Assembly: GCA_020683205.1 (NCBI GenBank) | Contig: CP085689.1 | Location: 2,046,001-2,110,000, forward strand | Reading direction: 5' to 3' | Origin: Lentisphaerae bacterium WC36 | GTDB lineage: Bacteria; Verrucomicrobiota; Lentisphaeria; Victivallales; SZUA-371 | DNA: 64,000 nucleotides | Part shown: positions 9,712-18,758 of the stretch, one piece after another | Layout: the number at the start of each line of letters is the position of its first letter | Numbering within the stretch: the first letter of the stretch is position 1 | Program-made: the position numbers and the translations under genes | Notes under the pieces: model-generated | Told to the model about the DNA's origin: nothing | Seen by the model: the letters and a program-made list of their open reading frames with translations, nothing else | Database searches by the model: none

Positions 9712-10698
9712 CTACATTGTTTTAATAACATATTTAACAAAAAGTTTAGAAATTAATTGAATTATAAAGGTCATCACCAACAAAATAAATCCAAGCTCAA
9801 AAAGTGAACTTTTAAATAATCCTGATGCTTCAGCAAAGTTATTTGCTAAAGTCGCAGAAATAGTCGTCCCTCCTTCATATAGCGAGGCTGAAACTTGTTG
9901 TACGTTACCAACAACATACAAAACCGCCATTGTTTCGCCAACCGCGCGACCAAGTCCTAAAAAACATGCTCCAACCACACCATTTAAGCCACTGCGCAAA
10001 GTAATTTTCCGAGAGACTTCAAAAGTCGTCGCCCCACTACCATATGCTGCTTCTTTAACTAATGGCGAAACCAACCTAAAAATATCCTGCATTATGGCAC
10101 AAATAAATGGTAAAATCATTATTGAAAGAATTAAGGATGCAGTTAATAAATTACACCCCGAGTTCACTTGAGTATCAATAAATTGTAATTCACTACCCCC
10201 ACACAAAGTTGAAATTTTATTTATAACATTTGCAATCAAAAAATTAATAGCTTGATTTATAAACGGGATGATTTTTTGCTGCATCAATGGCGCAACCACA
10301 AAAATTCCCCAAATTCCATAAATAATACTTGGAATAGCAGCTAACATATTAATTGTAACACTCAATACCGAACTAACAGTTTTTGGTGCTATTTCAACCA
10401 AATAAATCGCAATACAAAAACTTAACGGAATAGCAATTGCTAATGATAAAATTGTCGTTATAAATGTTCCACAAATAGCAGGTAATGCTCCATAAATATT
10501 TTTTACTGGATCCCAATCCTTTGAGATTAAAAAACCAAAACCAAAAGTTTTGATTGAATCTGCTCCTAAAACCAATAGTTGAAGTAAAAATGAGCCAAGT
10601 AACAAAATTATTAGTGTAGCACTTAATAAAGAGATAATTTTAAAAGTTTTATCAAAAAAATCGCTTTTAATACAATTTTTAATAAGAAATTTATTCAT
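9712..10698 (-). CDS. pstC: Phosphate ABC transporter permease PstC
   Basis: 328 aa, with about six to seven transmembrane helices. Family signatures include FLISKDWDPVKNIYGALPAICGT near the N-terminus, IPLSFCIAIYLVEIAP, NMLAAIPSIIYGIWGIFVVAP, and the ABC-coupling loop KEAAYGSGATTFEVSRKI followed by GLGRAVGETMAVLYVVGN. Partner of PstA in the inner membrane. The ATG is preceded by an A-rich leader without an evident Shine-Dalgarno sequence. A hairpin separates it from pstS. Confidence 0.96.
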   Translation of the reverse strand: MNKFLIKNCIKSDFFDKTFKIISLLSATLIILLLGSFLLQLLVLGADSIKTFGFGFLISKDWDPVKNIYGALPAICGTFITTILSLAIAIPLSFCIAIYLVEIAPKTVSSVLSVTINMLAAIPSIIYGIWGIFVVAPLMQQKIIPFINQAINFLIANVINKISTLCGGSELQFIDTQVNSGCNLLTASLILSIMILPFICAIMQDIFRLVSPLVKEAAYGSGATTFEVSRKITLRSGLNGVVGACFLGLGRAVGETMAVLYVVGNVQQVSASLYEGGTTISATLANNFAEASGLFKSSLFELGFILLVMTFIIQLISKLFVKYVIKTM

Positions 10699-10712
10699 AT
10701 TTTTTTTAATGC

Positions 10713-10743
10713 GCAGGGAAAAACGGAATCTACTCCTCCCTGC
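10713..10743 (-). promoter_or_regulatory. Hairpin in the pstS-pstC intergenic gap
   Basis: GCAGGGA and TCCCTGC form a 7-bp GC-rich stem around a 17-nt loop. On the minus strand it is followed by A-rich, not T-rich, sequence, so it is not a standard terminator. It may stabilise or attenuate the message so that pstS is made in excess of pstCAB. Inference. Confidence 0.55.
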
Positions 10744-10772
10744 ATGATTATATCATTTTTTTTGTTAGAGGT

Positions 10773-11801
10773 CTACTTAAAACATTTCTTTTCAACAATA
10801 TTTACCACACTTTGTGGAATTGGCACATAATGTAATTGTTCGGCTATTTTTGCCCCTTCTTTACCATAGCACCAGCGAAAATATTTATGCATTGCTGCTA
10901 ATTTTTTCTTTAAATCGCCTTTTTTTGTCAAAATATAAGTAACGCCAGTAATTGGCCAACTTTTTTCACCAGGCTGATTTGTTAAAATCATATAAAAGCC
11001 TGGAGCATTTTTCCAATTAGCATTGGATGCTGCTGCTGAAAAATTTTGTGGATTTGGTTCGACATATTTACCATCAGCATTTTCTAAACACACTGTTGGC
11101 AATTTACTTTCAGTTGCGTAAGTATACTCAACATAACCTATTGCACCAATTGTTTTTTTAACGTTATTAACAATGCCTGGATTCTTTTGTCCTGAAATCC
11201 CTACTGGCCATTTAATCGCTTTACCAAAACCAATTTTTTTGCCCCATTCTTGTGAAATTTTGCTTAAATAGTTGGTAAAAATCCATGTTGTTCCCGAACT
11301 ATCAGCGCGCGTTACAACGGTAATTTTTTGATTTGGTAATGTAATTTTGGGATTTAATATTTTTATTTTTGAATCACTCCAATTAGTAATTTTTCCTAAG
11401 AATATATCCGCAATAACCGTTTTTGATAATTTTACGGCATTGTTTTTAATTTTTGGTAAATTGACAACTAAAACCACCCCGCCTGTCAACATTGGAAACT
11501 GTACTAAATTATGTTTTATTAATTCTTTTTCTTTTAAAGGTGCATCCGTACCAGCAAAATCAACTGTATTCGCTTTTATTTGTGATACACCAGCACCCGA
11601 GCCAACTGATTGATAATTAATACGAATCTTAGTTTTTTTATGATACATATATGTCCATAAACGATACACAGGAGCTGGAAATGATGCACCTGCCCCATTA
11701 AGAAGCTTTACTTCAGTTGCAGCTTTAGTCGGAATAGTTGTTGCGCTTAATAATGTAGCTATACTCAAAATAGCTACATTAAAATTATTTTTTAAATTCA
11801 T
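10773..11801 (-). CDS. pstS: Phosphate ABC transporter substrate-binding protein PstS
   Basis: 342 aa periplasmic phosphate-binding protein. Signal peptide MNLKNNFNVAILSIATLLSATTIPTKA, no lipobox, then LLNGAGASFPAPVYRLW, the SVGSGAGVSQIKANTVDFAGTDAPL phosphate-binding segment, and the DSSGTTWIFTNYL motif. First gene of the pst operon. An upstream in-frame start would add 15 polar residues before the signal peptide; the ATG at 11799-11801 has GGAG at correct spacing and is preferred. Expected to be induced by phosphate limitation; I could not identify a Pho box with confidence. Confidence 0.97.
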   Translation of the reverse strand: MNLKNNFNVAILSIATLLSATTIPTKAATEVKLLNGAGASFPAPVYRLWTYMYHKKTKIRINYQSVGSGAGVSQIKANTVDFAGTDAPLKEKELIKHNLVQFPMLTGGVVLVVNLPKIKNNAVKLSKTVIADIFLGKITNWSDSKIKILNPKITLPNQKITVVTRADSSGTTWIFTNYLSKISQEWGKKIGFGKAIKWPVGISGQKNPGIVNNVKKTIGAIGYVEYTYATESKLPTVCLENADGKYVEPNPQNFSAAASNANWKNAPGFYMILTNQPGEKSWPITGVTYILTKKGDLKKKLAAMHKYFRWCYGKEGAKIAEQLHYVPIPQSVVNIVEKKCFK

Positions 11802-11836
11802 AGTGTTTTCTCCATGCTTATTTTTTTTAATTGGCA

Positions 11837-11866
11837 AAGTTCCCATTTTTTAAGAATTGGGAACTT
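11837..11866 (-). promoter_or_regulatory. Hairpin in the pstS leader
   Basis: AAGTTCCCA and TGGGAACTT form a perfect 9-bp stem 36 nt upstream of the pstS start. It lacks a T-run after it on the minus strand. Possible 5'-UTR stabiliser or operator dyad. Confidence 0.5.
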
Positions 11867-12034
11867 CTTACCGAAATACCAAAAAAATTCGCTTAGCTAT
11901 TCTGTTTTCTCTAAAGTCATAATCTTTTCAGTATATATTTAATTTAAGCCTTGAATATTAACACTATATTAAAACAAAGTTTAAAATGGTTAGAATATGG
12001 TTATTTTTAAATTTAGTTTTGTTTTATTTTAGAT

Positions 12035-12072
12035 TAAAAAAACACACTTCTAGGCTAATCCTAAAAGTGTGC
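12035..12072 (-). terminator. Intrinsic terminator of the GH2 gene
   Basis: CACACTT-C-TAGG pairs with CCTA-A-AAGTGTG (one mismatch) around a 5-nt loop. On the minus strand it is followed by a T-run (A-tract 12035-12042). Confidence 0.85.
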
Positions 12073-12094
12073 TGTATTAGTATCTTTTTTTTAT

Positions 12095-14953
12095 TTACTT
12101 AGTAGCTTCACTAGTACCTTGTAACTCTTCCATTTTTTGCTGATTCTCCAGCATTTTCTGATTTCTTAAATTATTTAATTCTTGTTGAACTTCAGCTAAT
12201 TTTTTACGCAGTTTTTCATTGGTCTCAGACCCTTTTGCGCTATTTGAATTATTATCAATTTTTAATTCTGCTAATTTTTCACCAACGTCAGTGTATAACA
12301 TTGGTAAACTTGGCTCAACTGAAATGATTTCTAACTCAGCATTAACAGGATTGCTAAAAGTACGCTTGTGTAATAACTCAGCTTTCACTTTTATTTTTCC
12401 AGCTTTAGTAGTTGAACGAACTAAAATTGTTGCTTCGCCCCACTGTAATTTTTGTGGATTAATATTTAAATTTTCACCCTGAATAATTTCACCTTCACCT
12501 TCAACTGTAAATTTAATTATATAATCACTCGCTCTTACTGGCATACCATGACTACCTGTTAATTGACAGTTCACCACAATTAAATCGCTACCATCTGCAA
12601 CCAATTTTTTGTTACTATAATCAGCAGTTAAATTCAATTTTTGAGTACTTGGGCGGTCCATATGCTGTGGAGTTTTGCGTGTTGTAGTCACAACTTTTCC
12701 GTCAATTAAACCTTCAACAACCAATTCACTTTTATCAAATTTACGTGCACGACGCAAAATTTTACTGCTATGGAATGAATATGCTTTTCTAAATACAACT
12801 GGTGCGGCTGGCATAGCAAAATCATCACGCTTAACTTTTTTCGTACCGATTACTTTACCAAATGCTTTTAAACGAACTTCATCGCAGTTTGAAAAAATCC
12901 ATACATCTTCACTACTCCATGGAGTCATTTCATTAGCAATAAATGCAAATGGTTTTTTATCAACAACTGGATGATCAATCTTTGGATCTCCTTGTGCTTT
13001 AAACATATAGTATGAATATTTTGGCAAACGGAAATAATCCATCATTCCACCAGTAAACATAAATGGCACTCCACCACGATTGTGGTCAAACCCACACCAT
13101 AAAGTTCCACCAACATGACCACGATTTGACATTGCAATCGTTTCATAACTTGTTTGCAAATGAGTTAAACGTGGATTCTTATTTTTAACAGCATCGCTTA
13201 GAACTTTATTACTTGAAATATTCAAGGTATCAAATGAGGTCCATGCAAAGTGAAGCGCTTGAATAATTTGAGCACGCTCGCCCGCCCAACGGAAAATACG
13301 GCTGTCAGAGTTCTGTGATCCCCAATCATCAACGTTGTCACCCCACTCACGAGTAAAAACGCATTTATTCATTGCAAAAATCTTTTCATAATCTTTTAAA
13401 TGGCGTTTTGGATGAGTATAAATAACATCAAACATTTCTCCGCCTAAGTGTTCGTCAGCAGCAGCAAAACAACCCTGTAATGGATATTCAGCATGAGTTG
13501 TATTGTATGCTGTTTTAGCAAAATTCATTGGATAGCGGGTTTCGTTTAAAATAGGTTCCCACATTAAAACACTTGGACGGTTACGGTCACGACGCACCAT
13601 CTGTTGAATATCTGAAAATACACGTTGTGAGAAAATTGGCTTTTTATTGAAGAACTGCCAACCTGGAGTTGGAACAATTACAAATATACCTAATTCATCA
13701 CATGCATCCATAAATGCTGGGTCCATTGGATAATGTGCTGCACGAACCACTTTTAAAGCCCCATTACGAATTTTGTATGCATCGCGATACTGGCCGCTAT
13801 TTGGTAAAGCATTACCAATGATTGCAAAATCTTGATGACGATTTACGCCCATCAATTTTCCTTTAAATGGTTTACCATTAAGAAAGAAACCATCACGACC
13901 TCTAAAATCAATTGTGCGTAATGCTACACGCATCTTGTATCCATCAATAACATTACTGTTATTATCTTTAACTTTAACAACTAAATTATACAAATATGGA
14001 TTGTTAGTATTCCAAAAAATTGCGTTATCTACCTTTAAAGTTTGTTTCGATAATGTTTTATTTTTTGCAGCAATATTAATTTTTTGCGATGAAGTTGCAA
14101 CACATTCTTTTGAACTTTTATCATATAAATTTAATTCAACACTATAACCATTATCAGCAGTATTTTTAAGGTTTTTTATTTCAGCTTGAACAAATAATTC
14201 ACCGTAATTTTTATCACCATTATTTTCAGCATGTTTCAAATTACGAGCATGAACAAAAACTCCACCTTGAGCAACTTCAACACCATCGCTATTAGCATCG
14301 GTAATAAATGTATCATTATGACTAATTAAGTAAACATCCCGATAAATTCCACCAAAATATGAAAAATCAAGACCTGCTTGGCGTTGACCGACTGGATAAT
14401 CTGGGTCATCAGAATTGTCCGCCATTACTGCTATAACATTTTTACCATTCGCATCTAAATAGTCGGTAACATCTAAAGAGATTGGTAAATATCCACCATA
14501 ATGTTTCTTAACTAATTTGCCATTTACATAAATATCACATTTACCCATAATAGCTTCAAAGTAGAGATTAATACGCTTATTTTTGCTGTTTTGTGGAACA
14601 CTGAAATGTTTACGATACCATGCTTTTCCTTGGTAATTAAATCCTCCGCTAGCATCAACTGGTAATAATTCTAAACCATGAGGGGTATTTACTTTTATCC
14701 ATTTCGAATCATCAAAATCTTTTTTAAAAGCATCTTTAACATCACCTTTTAAAAATCTCCAACCTACATTGAAGTTATAAACACGACGATCACTATTAGC
14801 TATTTGATAATAACCAGCAGTTGAAAATTCTTTTGCTTTTGAGGTCTGTTCAGTCGAACAACTAAATTGGGCATTTACAGCGGCTGCTCCTAACAAACTA
14901 CAACACGATAACCCAATCTTTAAAATTGAGTCATTTAATAATTTTTTAAACAT
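12095..14953 (-). CDS. Secreted glycoside hydrolase family 2 protein (beta-galactosidase-like)
   Basis: 952 aa. Signal peptide MFKKLLNDSILKIGLSCCSLLGAAAVNA, then the GH2 sugar-binding jelly-roll (YNFNVGWRFLKGD, PHGLELLP, GKAWYRKHFSVP), immunoglobulin-like domain, and TIM barrel with KLMGVNRHQDF. Catalytic acid/base Glu is E471 in LMWEPILNET; nucleophile Glu is E536 in CVFTREWGDN. After later beta domains the protein ends in an unusual Lys/Glu/Gln-rich coiled coil (about the last 45 residues). The reading frame extends 82 codons upstream, but ATG at 14951-14953 has AAGGAAGAG before it and begins the signal peptide. Substrate is a guess: a beta-galactoside or related beta-glycoside. It is divergent from an SSS symporter, so uptake of the released sugar is likely coupled. 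Confidence 0.92.
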   Translation of the reverse strand: MFKKLLNDSILKIGLSCCSLLGAAAVNAQFSCSTEQTSKAKEFSTAGYYQIANSDRRVYNFNVGWRFLKGDVKDAFKKDFDDSKWIKVNTPHGLELLPVDASGGFNYQGKAWYRKHFSVPQNSKNKRINLYFEAIMGKCDIYVNGKLVKKHYGGYLPISLDVTDYLDANGKNVIAVMADNSDDPDYPVGQRQAGLDFSYFGGIYRDVYLISHNDTFITDANSDGVEVAQGGVFVHARNLKHAENNGDKNYGELFVQAEIKNLKNTADNGYSVELNLYDKSSKECVATSSQKINIAAKNKTLSKQTLKVDNAIFWNTNNPYLYNLVVKVKDNNSNVIDGYKMRVALRTIDFRGRDGFFLNGKPFKGKLMGVNRHQDFAIIGNALPNSGQYRDAYKIRNGALKVVRAAHYPMDPAFMDACDELGIFVIVPTPGWQFFNKKPIFSQRVFSDIQQMVRRDRNRPSVLMWEPILNETRYPMNFAKTAYNTTHAEYPLQGCFAAADEHLGGEMFDVIYTHPKRHLKDYEKIFAMNKCVFTREWGDNVDDWGSQNSDSRIFRWAGERAQIIQALHFAWTSFDTLNISSNKVLSDAVKNKNPRLTHLQTSYETIAMSNRGHVGGTLWCGFDHNRGGVPFMFTGGMMDYFRLPKYSYYMFKAQGDPKIDHPVVDKKPFAFIANEMTPWSSEDVWIFSNCDEVRLKAFGKVIGTKKVKRDDFAMPAAPVVFRKAYSFHSSKILRRARKFDKSELVVEGLIDGKVVTTTRKTPQHMDRPSTQKLNLTADYSNKKLVADGSDLIVVNCQLTGSHGMPVRASDYIIKFTVEGEGEIIQGENLNINPQKLQWGEATILVRSTTKAGKIKVKAELLHKRTFSNPVNAELEIISVEPSLPMLYTDVGEKLAELKIDNNSNSAKGSETNEKLRKKLAEVQQELNNLRNQKMLENQQKMEELQGTSEATK

Positions 14954-15241
14954 TTTCTCTTCCTTGTTTACTTTATTTTTGAATATTATCAAAAAATGTA
15001 ATAAATATACCAAAAAAATTTTATAAATAATCATTTTGGCGGCGTTTTTATATTTTTCTTGCATATTTAAAAATAGCATTTTTCCCTTAATTTTCAAGGC
15101 TAAATACTCTATAAAATCAGCTACAACTTTAGCAAAAATACTAAAAATGGTAGTTAATATATCATTTTTCCCATACATTGCTTTTTTAACACCTAACATT
15201 TATAATAGTTATTGAGTTTAATTCCCAACAAAAATTAATTC
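14954..15241. promoter_or_regulatory. Divergent control region between the GH2 and symporter genes
   Basis: 288-bp AT-rich gap between two divergent genes for sugar release and uptake. It must hold both promoters; I could not assign -35/-10 pairs or an operator with confidence. Most of it is open in the GH2 frame but lacks a ribosome binding site and codes for a Lys/Ile-rich sequence unlike a GH2 start. Confidence 0.5.
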
Positions 15242-17071
15242 ATGGAACTTTTTCAAATGATTAGGTTATACGACGAAGATTATGTAGTTATTTGTGTTTA
15301 TTTTCTTTTTATGGTAATAATTGGAGTAATATTTTATAATAAAAATAAAAACACCAGTGATTATTTGCGTGCTAGTGGATCAGTATCATGGTGGCTATGT
15401 GGAGCATCAGCTTTTATTAGCAGTTTTACTGCTTGGAGCTTTACAGGCATGAGTGGCGCACTTTATGAAAAAGGAAGCCTAATCTTAATGTTATGGTTTT
15501 TTAATGCTTTTGCCTATTTTTTAATTGCGTTCTTTTTAGCGCCACGATATCGAAGAATGCGGGTAATTACACCATATGAGGCTGTTTGGCGACGATATGG
15601 ATTACTGAATGAACAAATTTATGTATGGATTTGTTTAGCATTAGGTATAGTTTCCTCAGGGCTAAACCTTTATATTTTAGCGTTATTTTTAAATGCTACA
15701 TTAGGAGTTCCAATAAAATGGTGTATTATTGCAGGCGGAATTACAATTATAATTATGACGACATTAGGAGGAGCATGGGCAGTAGTTGCCAGCGATTTTG
15801 TCCAAATGTTAATAATTTGGGCTGTGACAATAACTACTGTATTTTTCACTTTTAAATTACCTGAAATCGGCGGATTTGAAGGATTTTTTGCCAATTTAGA
15901 CAGCAAGCATACCAACTGGACATCTGTAGTTAATGGCAAAATTATTTCATTATGGTTAATAGCGATTCTGCTTAATCAATTAGCTAATGCACTCAATTTT
16001 TTAGCATCAGGAGGACGCTTTATATATGTCGTTGATGATAAACATGCTAGACGAGCATCATTATTTGTGGCATTTGGTTATCTTTTAGGACCGATTCTGT
16101 GGAGTATTCCTGTTTTTGCAGCAACGACACTGCGTAGTTATTCTTCTGATATTTTAGCACAAAGATATCGTGATTTATTATTTCCTCAAGAAGCAATTTA
16201 TACGACAATATGCTCCGATATTTTGCCTGTTGGTATGATGGGATTGTTAATATGTGGACTATTTGCCGCAACAATGTCAAGTGTTGACTCATCCTTAAAT
16301 AGGTTAAGTGGTCTAATCACCCGCAATGTTTATCGAAGATTAATAAACCCACTGGCGAGTGAAAAATATTTATTAAAGATAGCAAAATTTGCTACAATAG
16401 CTATCGGTATAGTGATAATAATTTGCAGCTTTTGCTTTTATTATTTACGAGCCTCAACCTTTGAACTACTTCTAGAAATTGGTGTATTAGTTGCAATTCC
16501 ACTATTTATTCCATTAGTATACTCATTTTTTGTTCGTCGTGCTCCAAAAATTAGCTGCTATGGAACAATGATTGTTGGGATTATTACAAGTTGGCTAGGT
16601 GAATTTTTATTTACAAAACATCTTTTTCCAAAATATCAATGGTTTCAATCATTGAATAGTATTGAACAAAGATACGTCGACTTTTCATTCCAAATAATCA
16701 CTTTAATAATTTGCGCATCCATTTTTTTCTTTGTTAGTTGTTTATTTTATAAGGAATATTCGATTGCAGAAGAATTACGGGTAGAACATTTTTTCCATGA
16801 CATTCATAAACCAATCAAAACAAACAAATTAACAGAGTTAAATTTTGGTATGATGCAAAATAAGACAATGTCTTTTATATGTTGTGGCTATGGTGTTTGC
16901 ATTAGCGCTGGAGTCTTTTTTAGAAATGATATTTGGGGACGATTAAGTTTTATTTTTTGTGGTGGAGTTTTATTAATTATGGGAATCATTTTGTATTTAA
17001 ATTTTATCCATCTACGTAATAAACATGACTACTTACAAGCAGAAGAGTATGCAACTGAAAGTGATTCATAA
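15242..17071 (+). CDS. Sodium/solute symporter, SSS family (SGLT-like)
   Basis: 609 aa with about 14 transmembrane helices. The N-terminal pattern DYLRASGSVSWWLCGASAFISSFTAWSFTGMSG is the SSS/SGLT signature of TM1-2, and LMGLLICGLFAATMSSVDSSLNRLSGL (with MMG before it) matches the conserved TM8-9 sodium-binding region. It imports a solute, probably a sugar released by the neighbouring GH2, driven by Na+. The ATG at 15242 lacks a clear ribosome binding site; a second ATG at 15257 has GGAA upstream and could be the true start. Ends at a strong terminator. Confidence 0.92.
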   Translation: MELFQMIRLYDEDYVVICVYFLFMVIIGVIFYNKNKNTSDYLRASGSVSWWLCGASAFISSFTAWSFTGMSGALYEKGSLILMLWFFNAFAYFLIAFFLAPRYRRMRVITPYEAVWRRYGLLNEQIYVWICLALGIVSSGLNLYILALFLNATLGVPIKWCIIAGGITIIIMTTLGGAWAVVASDFVQMLIIWAVTITTVFFTFKLPEIGGFEGFFANLDSKHTNWTSVVNGKIISLWLIAILLNQLANALNFLASGGRFIYVVDDKHARRASLFVAFGYLLGPILWSIPVFAATTLRSYSSDILAQRYRDLLFPQEAIYTTICSDILPVGMMGLLICGLFAATMSSVDSSLNRLSGLITRNVYRRLINPLASEKYLLKIAKFATIAIGIVIIICSFCFYYLRASTFELLLEIGVLVAIPLFIPLVYSFFVRRAPKISCYGTMIVGIITSWLGEFLFTKHLFPKYQWFQSLNSIEQRYVDFSFQIITLIICASIFFFVSCLFYKEYSIAEELRVEHFFHDIHKPIKTNKLTELNFGMMQNKTMSFICCGYGVCISAGVFFRNDIWGRLSFIFCGGVLLIMGIILYLNFIHLRNKHDYLQAEEYATESDS

Positions 17072-17074
17072 TAT

Positions 17075-17117
17075 AAAAAGCCGTTATTCAAATTTTTCTC
17101 CTGAATAACGGCTTTTT
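17075..17117. terminator. Bidirectional intrinsic terminator
   Basis: 16-bp perfect stem, AAAAAGCCGTTATTCA with TGAATAACGGCTTTTT, 11-nt loop. It serves the symporter (+) and the convergent secreted-protein gene (-). Confidence 0.93.
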
Positions 17118-17155
17118 ATACAAATTTTTTAACTTTAAACAGCTAAACTATAAAT

Positions 17156-18520
17156 TTATAAAGCAAATTGATATTCGCCTTTGCGATTCTTTTTATTTCT
17201 TTTTTTACGCTCTTCATCCTCTTGTTTCTTTTCTTTTTCTCTGCGTTCGATCTCTTTTTTCTCATCTTCTGCTTTTTGGGCACGCGATGCGACTTCTTCT
17301 TCTGATAATTTAATTTCTTCTTTAGCTGGCAAACGTCCATTAAATAAAGCTTTTTTCATATTAGCTTTTAAGACATTCATTGTACCAACATATTTAGCTT
17401 TTACAGCCCAAGCAACATCACGATTTTTTTCCCCATATAGTTTCATTAGTGCTGGATTTTCAGAAATATTTACCTCTTTAATTTGTCCTCCAACTGTGAA
17501 AGAAACTTCAAAATCAACGCCATCTTGTTCAAGAATAACACGCTGAGCAGTCAATTCTTTAATATCAATTTTTCTACTTTTTAAATTTTTAGCAAAAAAT
17601 TCATAATGTTTTTTAACACTTTTAAGCTCAAATTTTTGACTCTTTTTAGGTAAATCTTTATTTTCATCAAATGCTTCTTTTGCCATTTTTGACAAATATT
17701 TACTACGGTAAATAAAATCCTTAACCACTCCTAAATCATGATCAAGTTTATATTTTTTAACTGGATTGCTCATTTTCAGAATATCATCTTTAGTAATATA
17801 TTTTTCATTACCAAAATACTTACTGAGAGAACGAGCTGCGCTGAAACAAGCATCAACAAAATCTTTACGCTCCGTTTTAACAAATTTTGCAACAAACTGT
17901 CTCAAGTCCAAATCTTTATAAACATCTTTAGCCAAACAAGCTCTTATACTTTTTGTCAAATTCTTAACATAATCTTCTTCAAGCTCATCAATCATATGCT
18001 GGCGGTCAGCACTAGCATTATAATAGCCATGAGTAGCAAACGGTAACTTTCCTAATAAATCATCAGTGACTTTTAATCCTTGAATCATATCACGATACAT
18101 CAACTGCTTATAAATGTAAATTATAGTGTGCGCCTTATTAAAATTAACCATTAATTTAAATTGCTCATCACTCAATTTACTAAATTTTTCACGACTTTTG
18201 CTGTAGTTAGGAAATTTAAATTTTTGAACACGTGATTTATTAGTCCATCTTCTGTTCATTTTGCCATAACAAGAACAAAAAACATTAACTAAAACATTGT
18301 GTTTATCACATTCAGAATTTTTCGGATCTATCGTTTTTGGAACCATGACTTCTCCAGTAAACAAATTAATCTGAGTAACAAAATTTCCATCACAAAGTTT
18401 ACAATACTCTGACTCATAATCCTTATAATTAATTTTTATATGTTCTATATCCGCCTTTGTATTGATATTAAAATTTAATACTAACAAAGTTAACAATAAA
18501 CTGCTAATTAACTTTTTCAT
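17156..18520 (-). CDS. Secreted Cys-containing protein of unknown function
   Basis: 454 aa. Clear signal peptide (MKKLISSLLLTLLVLNFNINTKA, cleavage after A23). The first 65 mature residues hold C40-x2-C43, C71, H74, C82 and C84, a possible metal or disulfide site. A long Lys-rich helical middle follows, then a small predicted beta region (ILEQDGVDFEVSFTVGGQIKEVNI), and the last 60 residues are almost entirely charged (KKEIERREKEKKQEDEERKK). I do not recognise a family. ATG with AAGGGGA upstream; monocistronic. Neighbouring secreted glycosidases suggest a periplasmic or extracellular role, no more. Confidence 0.75.
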   Translation of the reverse strand: MKKLISSLLLTLLVLNFNINTKADIEHIKINYKDYESEYCKLCDGNFVTQINLFTGEVMVPKTIDPKNSECDKHNVLVNVFCSCYGKMNRRWTNKSRVQKFKFPNYSKSREKFSKLSDEQFKLMVNFNKAHTIIYIYKQLMYRDMIQGLKVTDDLLGKLPFATHGYYNASADRQHMIDELEEDYVKNLTKSIRACLAKDVYKDLDLRQFVAKFVKTERKDFVDACFSAARSLSKYFGNEKYITKDDILKMSNPVKKYKLDHDLGVVKDFIYRSKYLSKMAKEAFDENKDLPKKSQKFELKSVKKHYEFFAKNLKSRKIDIKELTAQRVILEQDGVDFEVSFTVGGQIKEVNISENPALMKLYGEKNRDVAWAVKAKYVGTMNVLKANMKKALFNGRLPAKEEIKLSEEEVASRAQKAEDEKKEIERREKEKKQEDEERKKRNKKNRKGEYQFAL

Positions 18521-18675
18521 AATAAAATTAGTCCCCTTATATTATTTTTCACACAATTTCTTATATAAATTAATTGCATAAAAGCTGTTTTCCAGTTAAT
18601 TAATAAACATTTAGCTTTATTTTTCATATATTATATTTTAATTTTTATATATTACACAAAACAACCAACTATTTT

Positions 18676-18704
18676 TTGCAATTTACGTAAGATTTAACTA
18701 TATT
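18676..18704 (+). promoter_or_regulatory. Likely sigma-70 promoter of the GH3 gene
   Basis: TTGCAA (18676-18681), 17-nt spacer, TATATT (18699-18704); 4/6 and 5/6 consensus matches, 54 bp before the start codon. Confidence 0.5.
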
Positions 18705-18758
18705 TTAAAAATAATTGATTTTTATTTAGGGATTTACAAAATTAATAGGGAAAAAATA

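Noticed and set aside
14954-15199. 82-codon N-terminal extension of the GH2 frame
   Set aside because: No ribosome binding site, Lys/Ile-rich composition, and a clear signal peptide with AAGGAAGAG begins at 14953.
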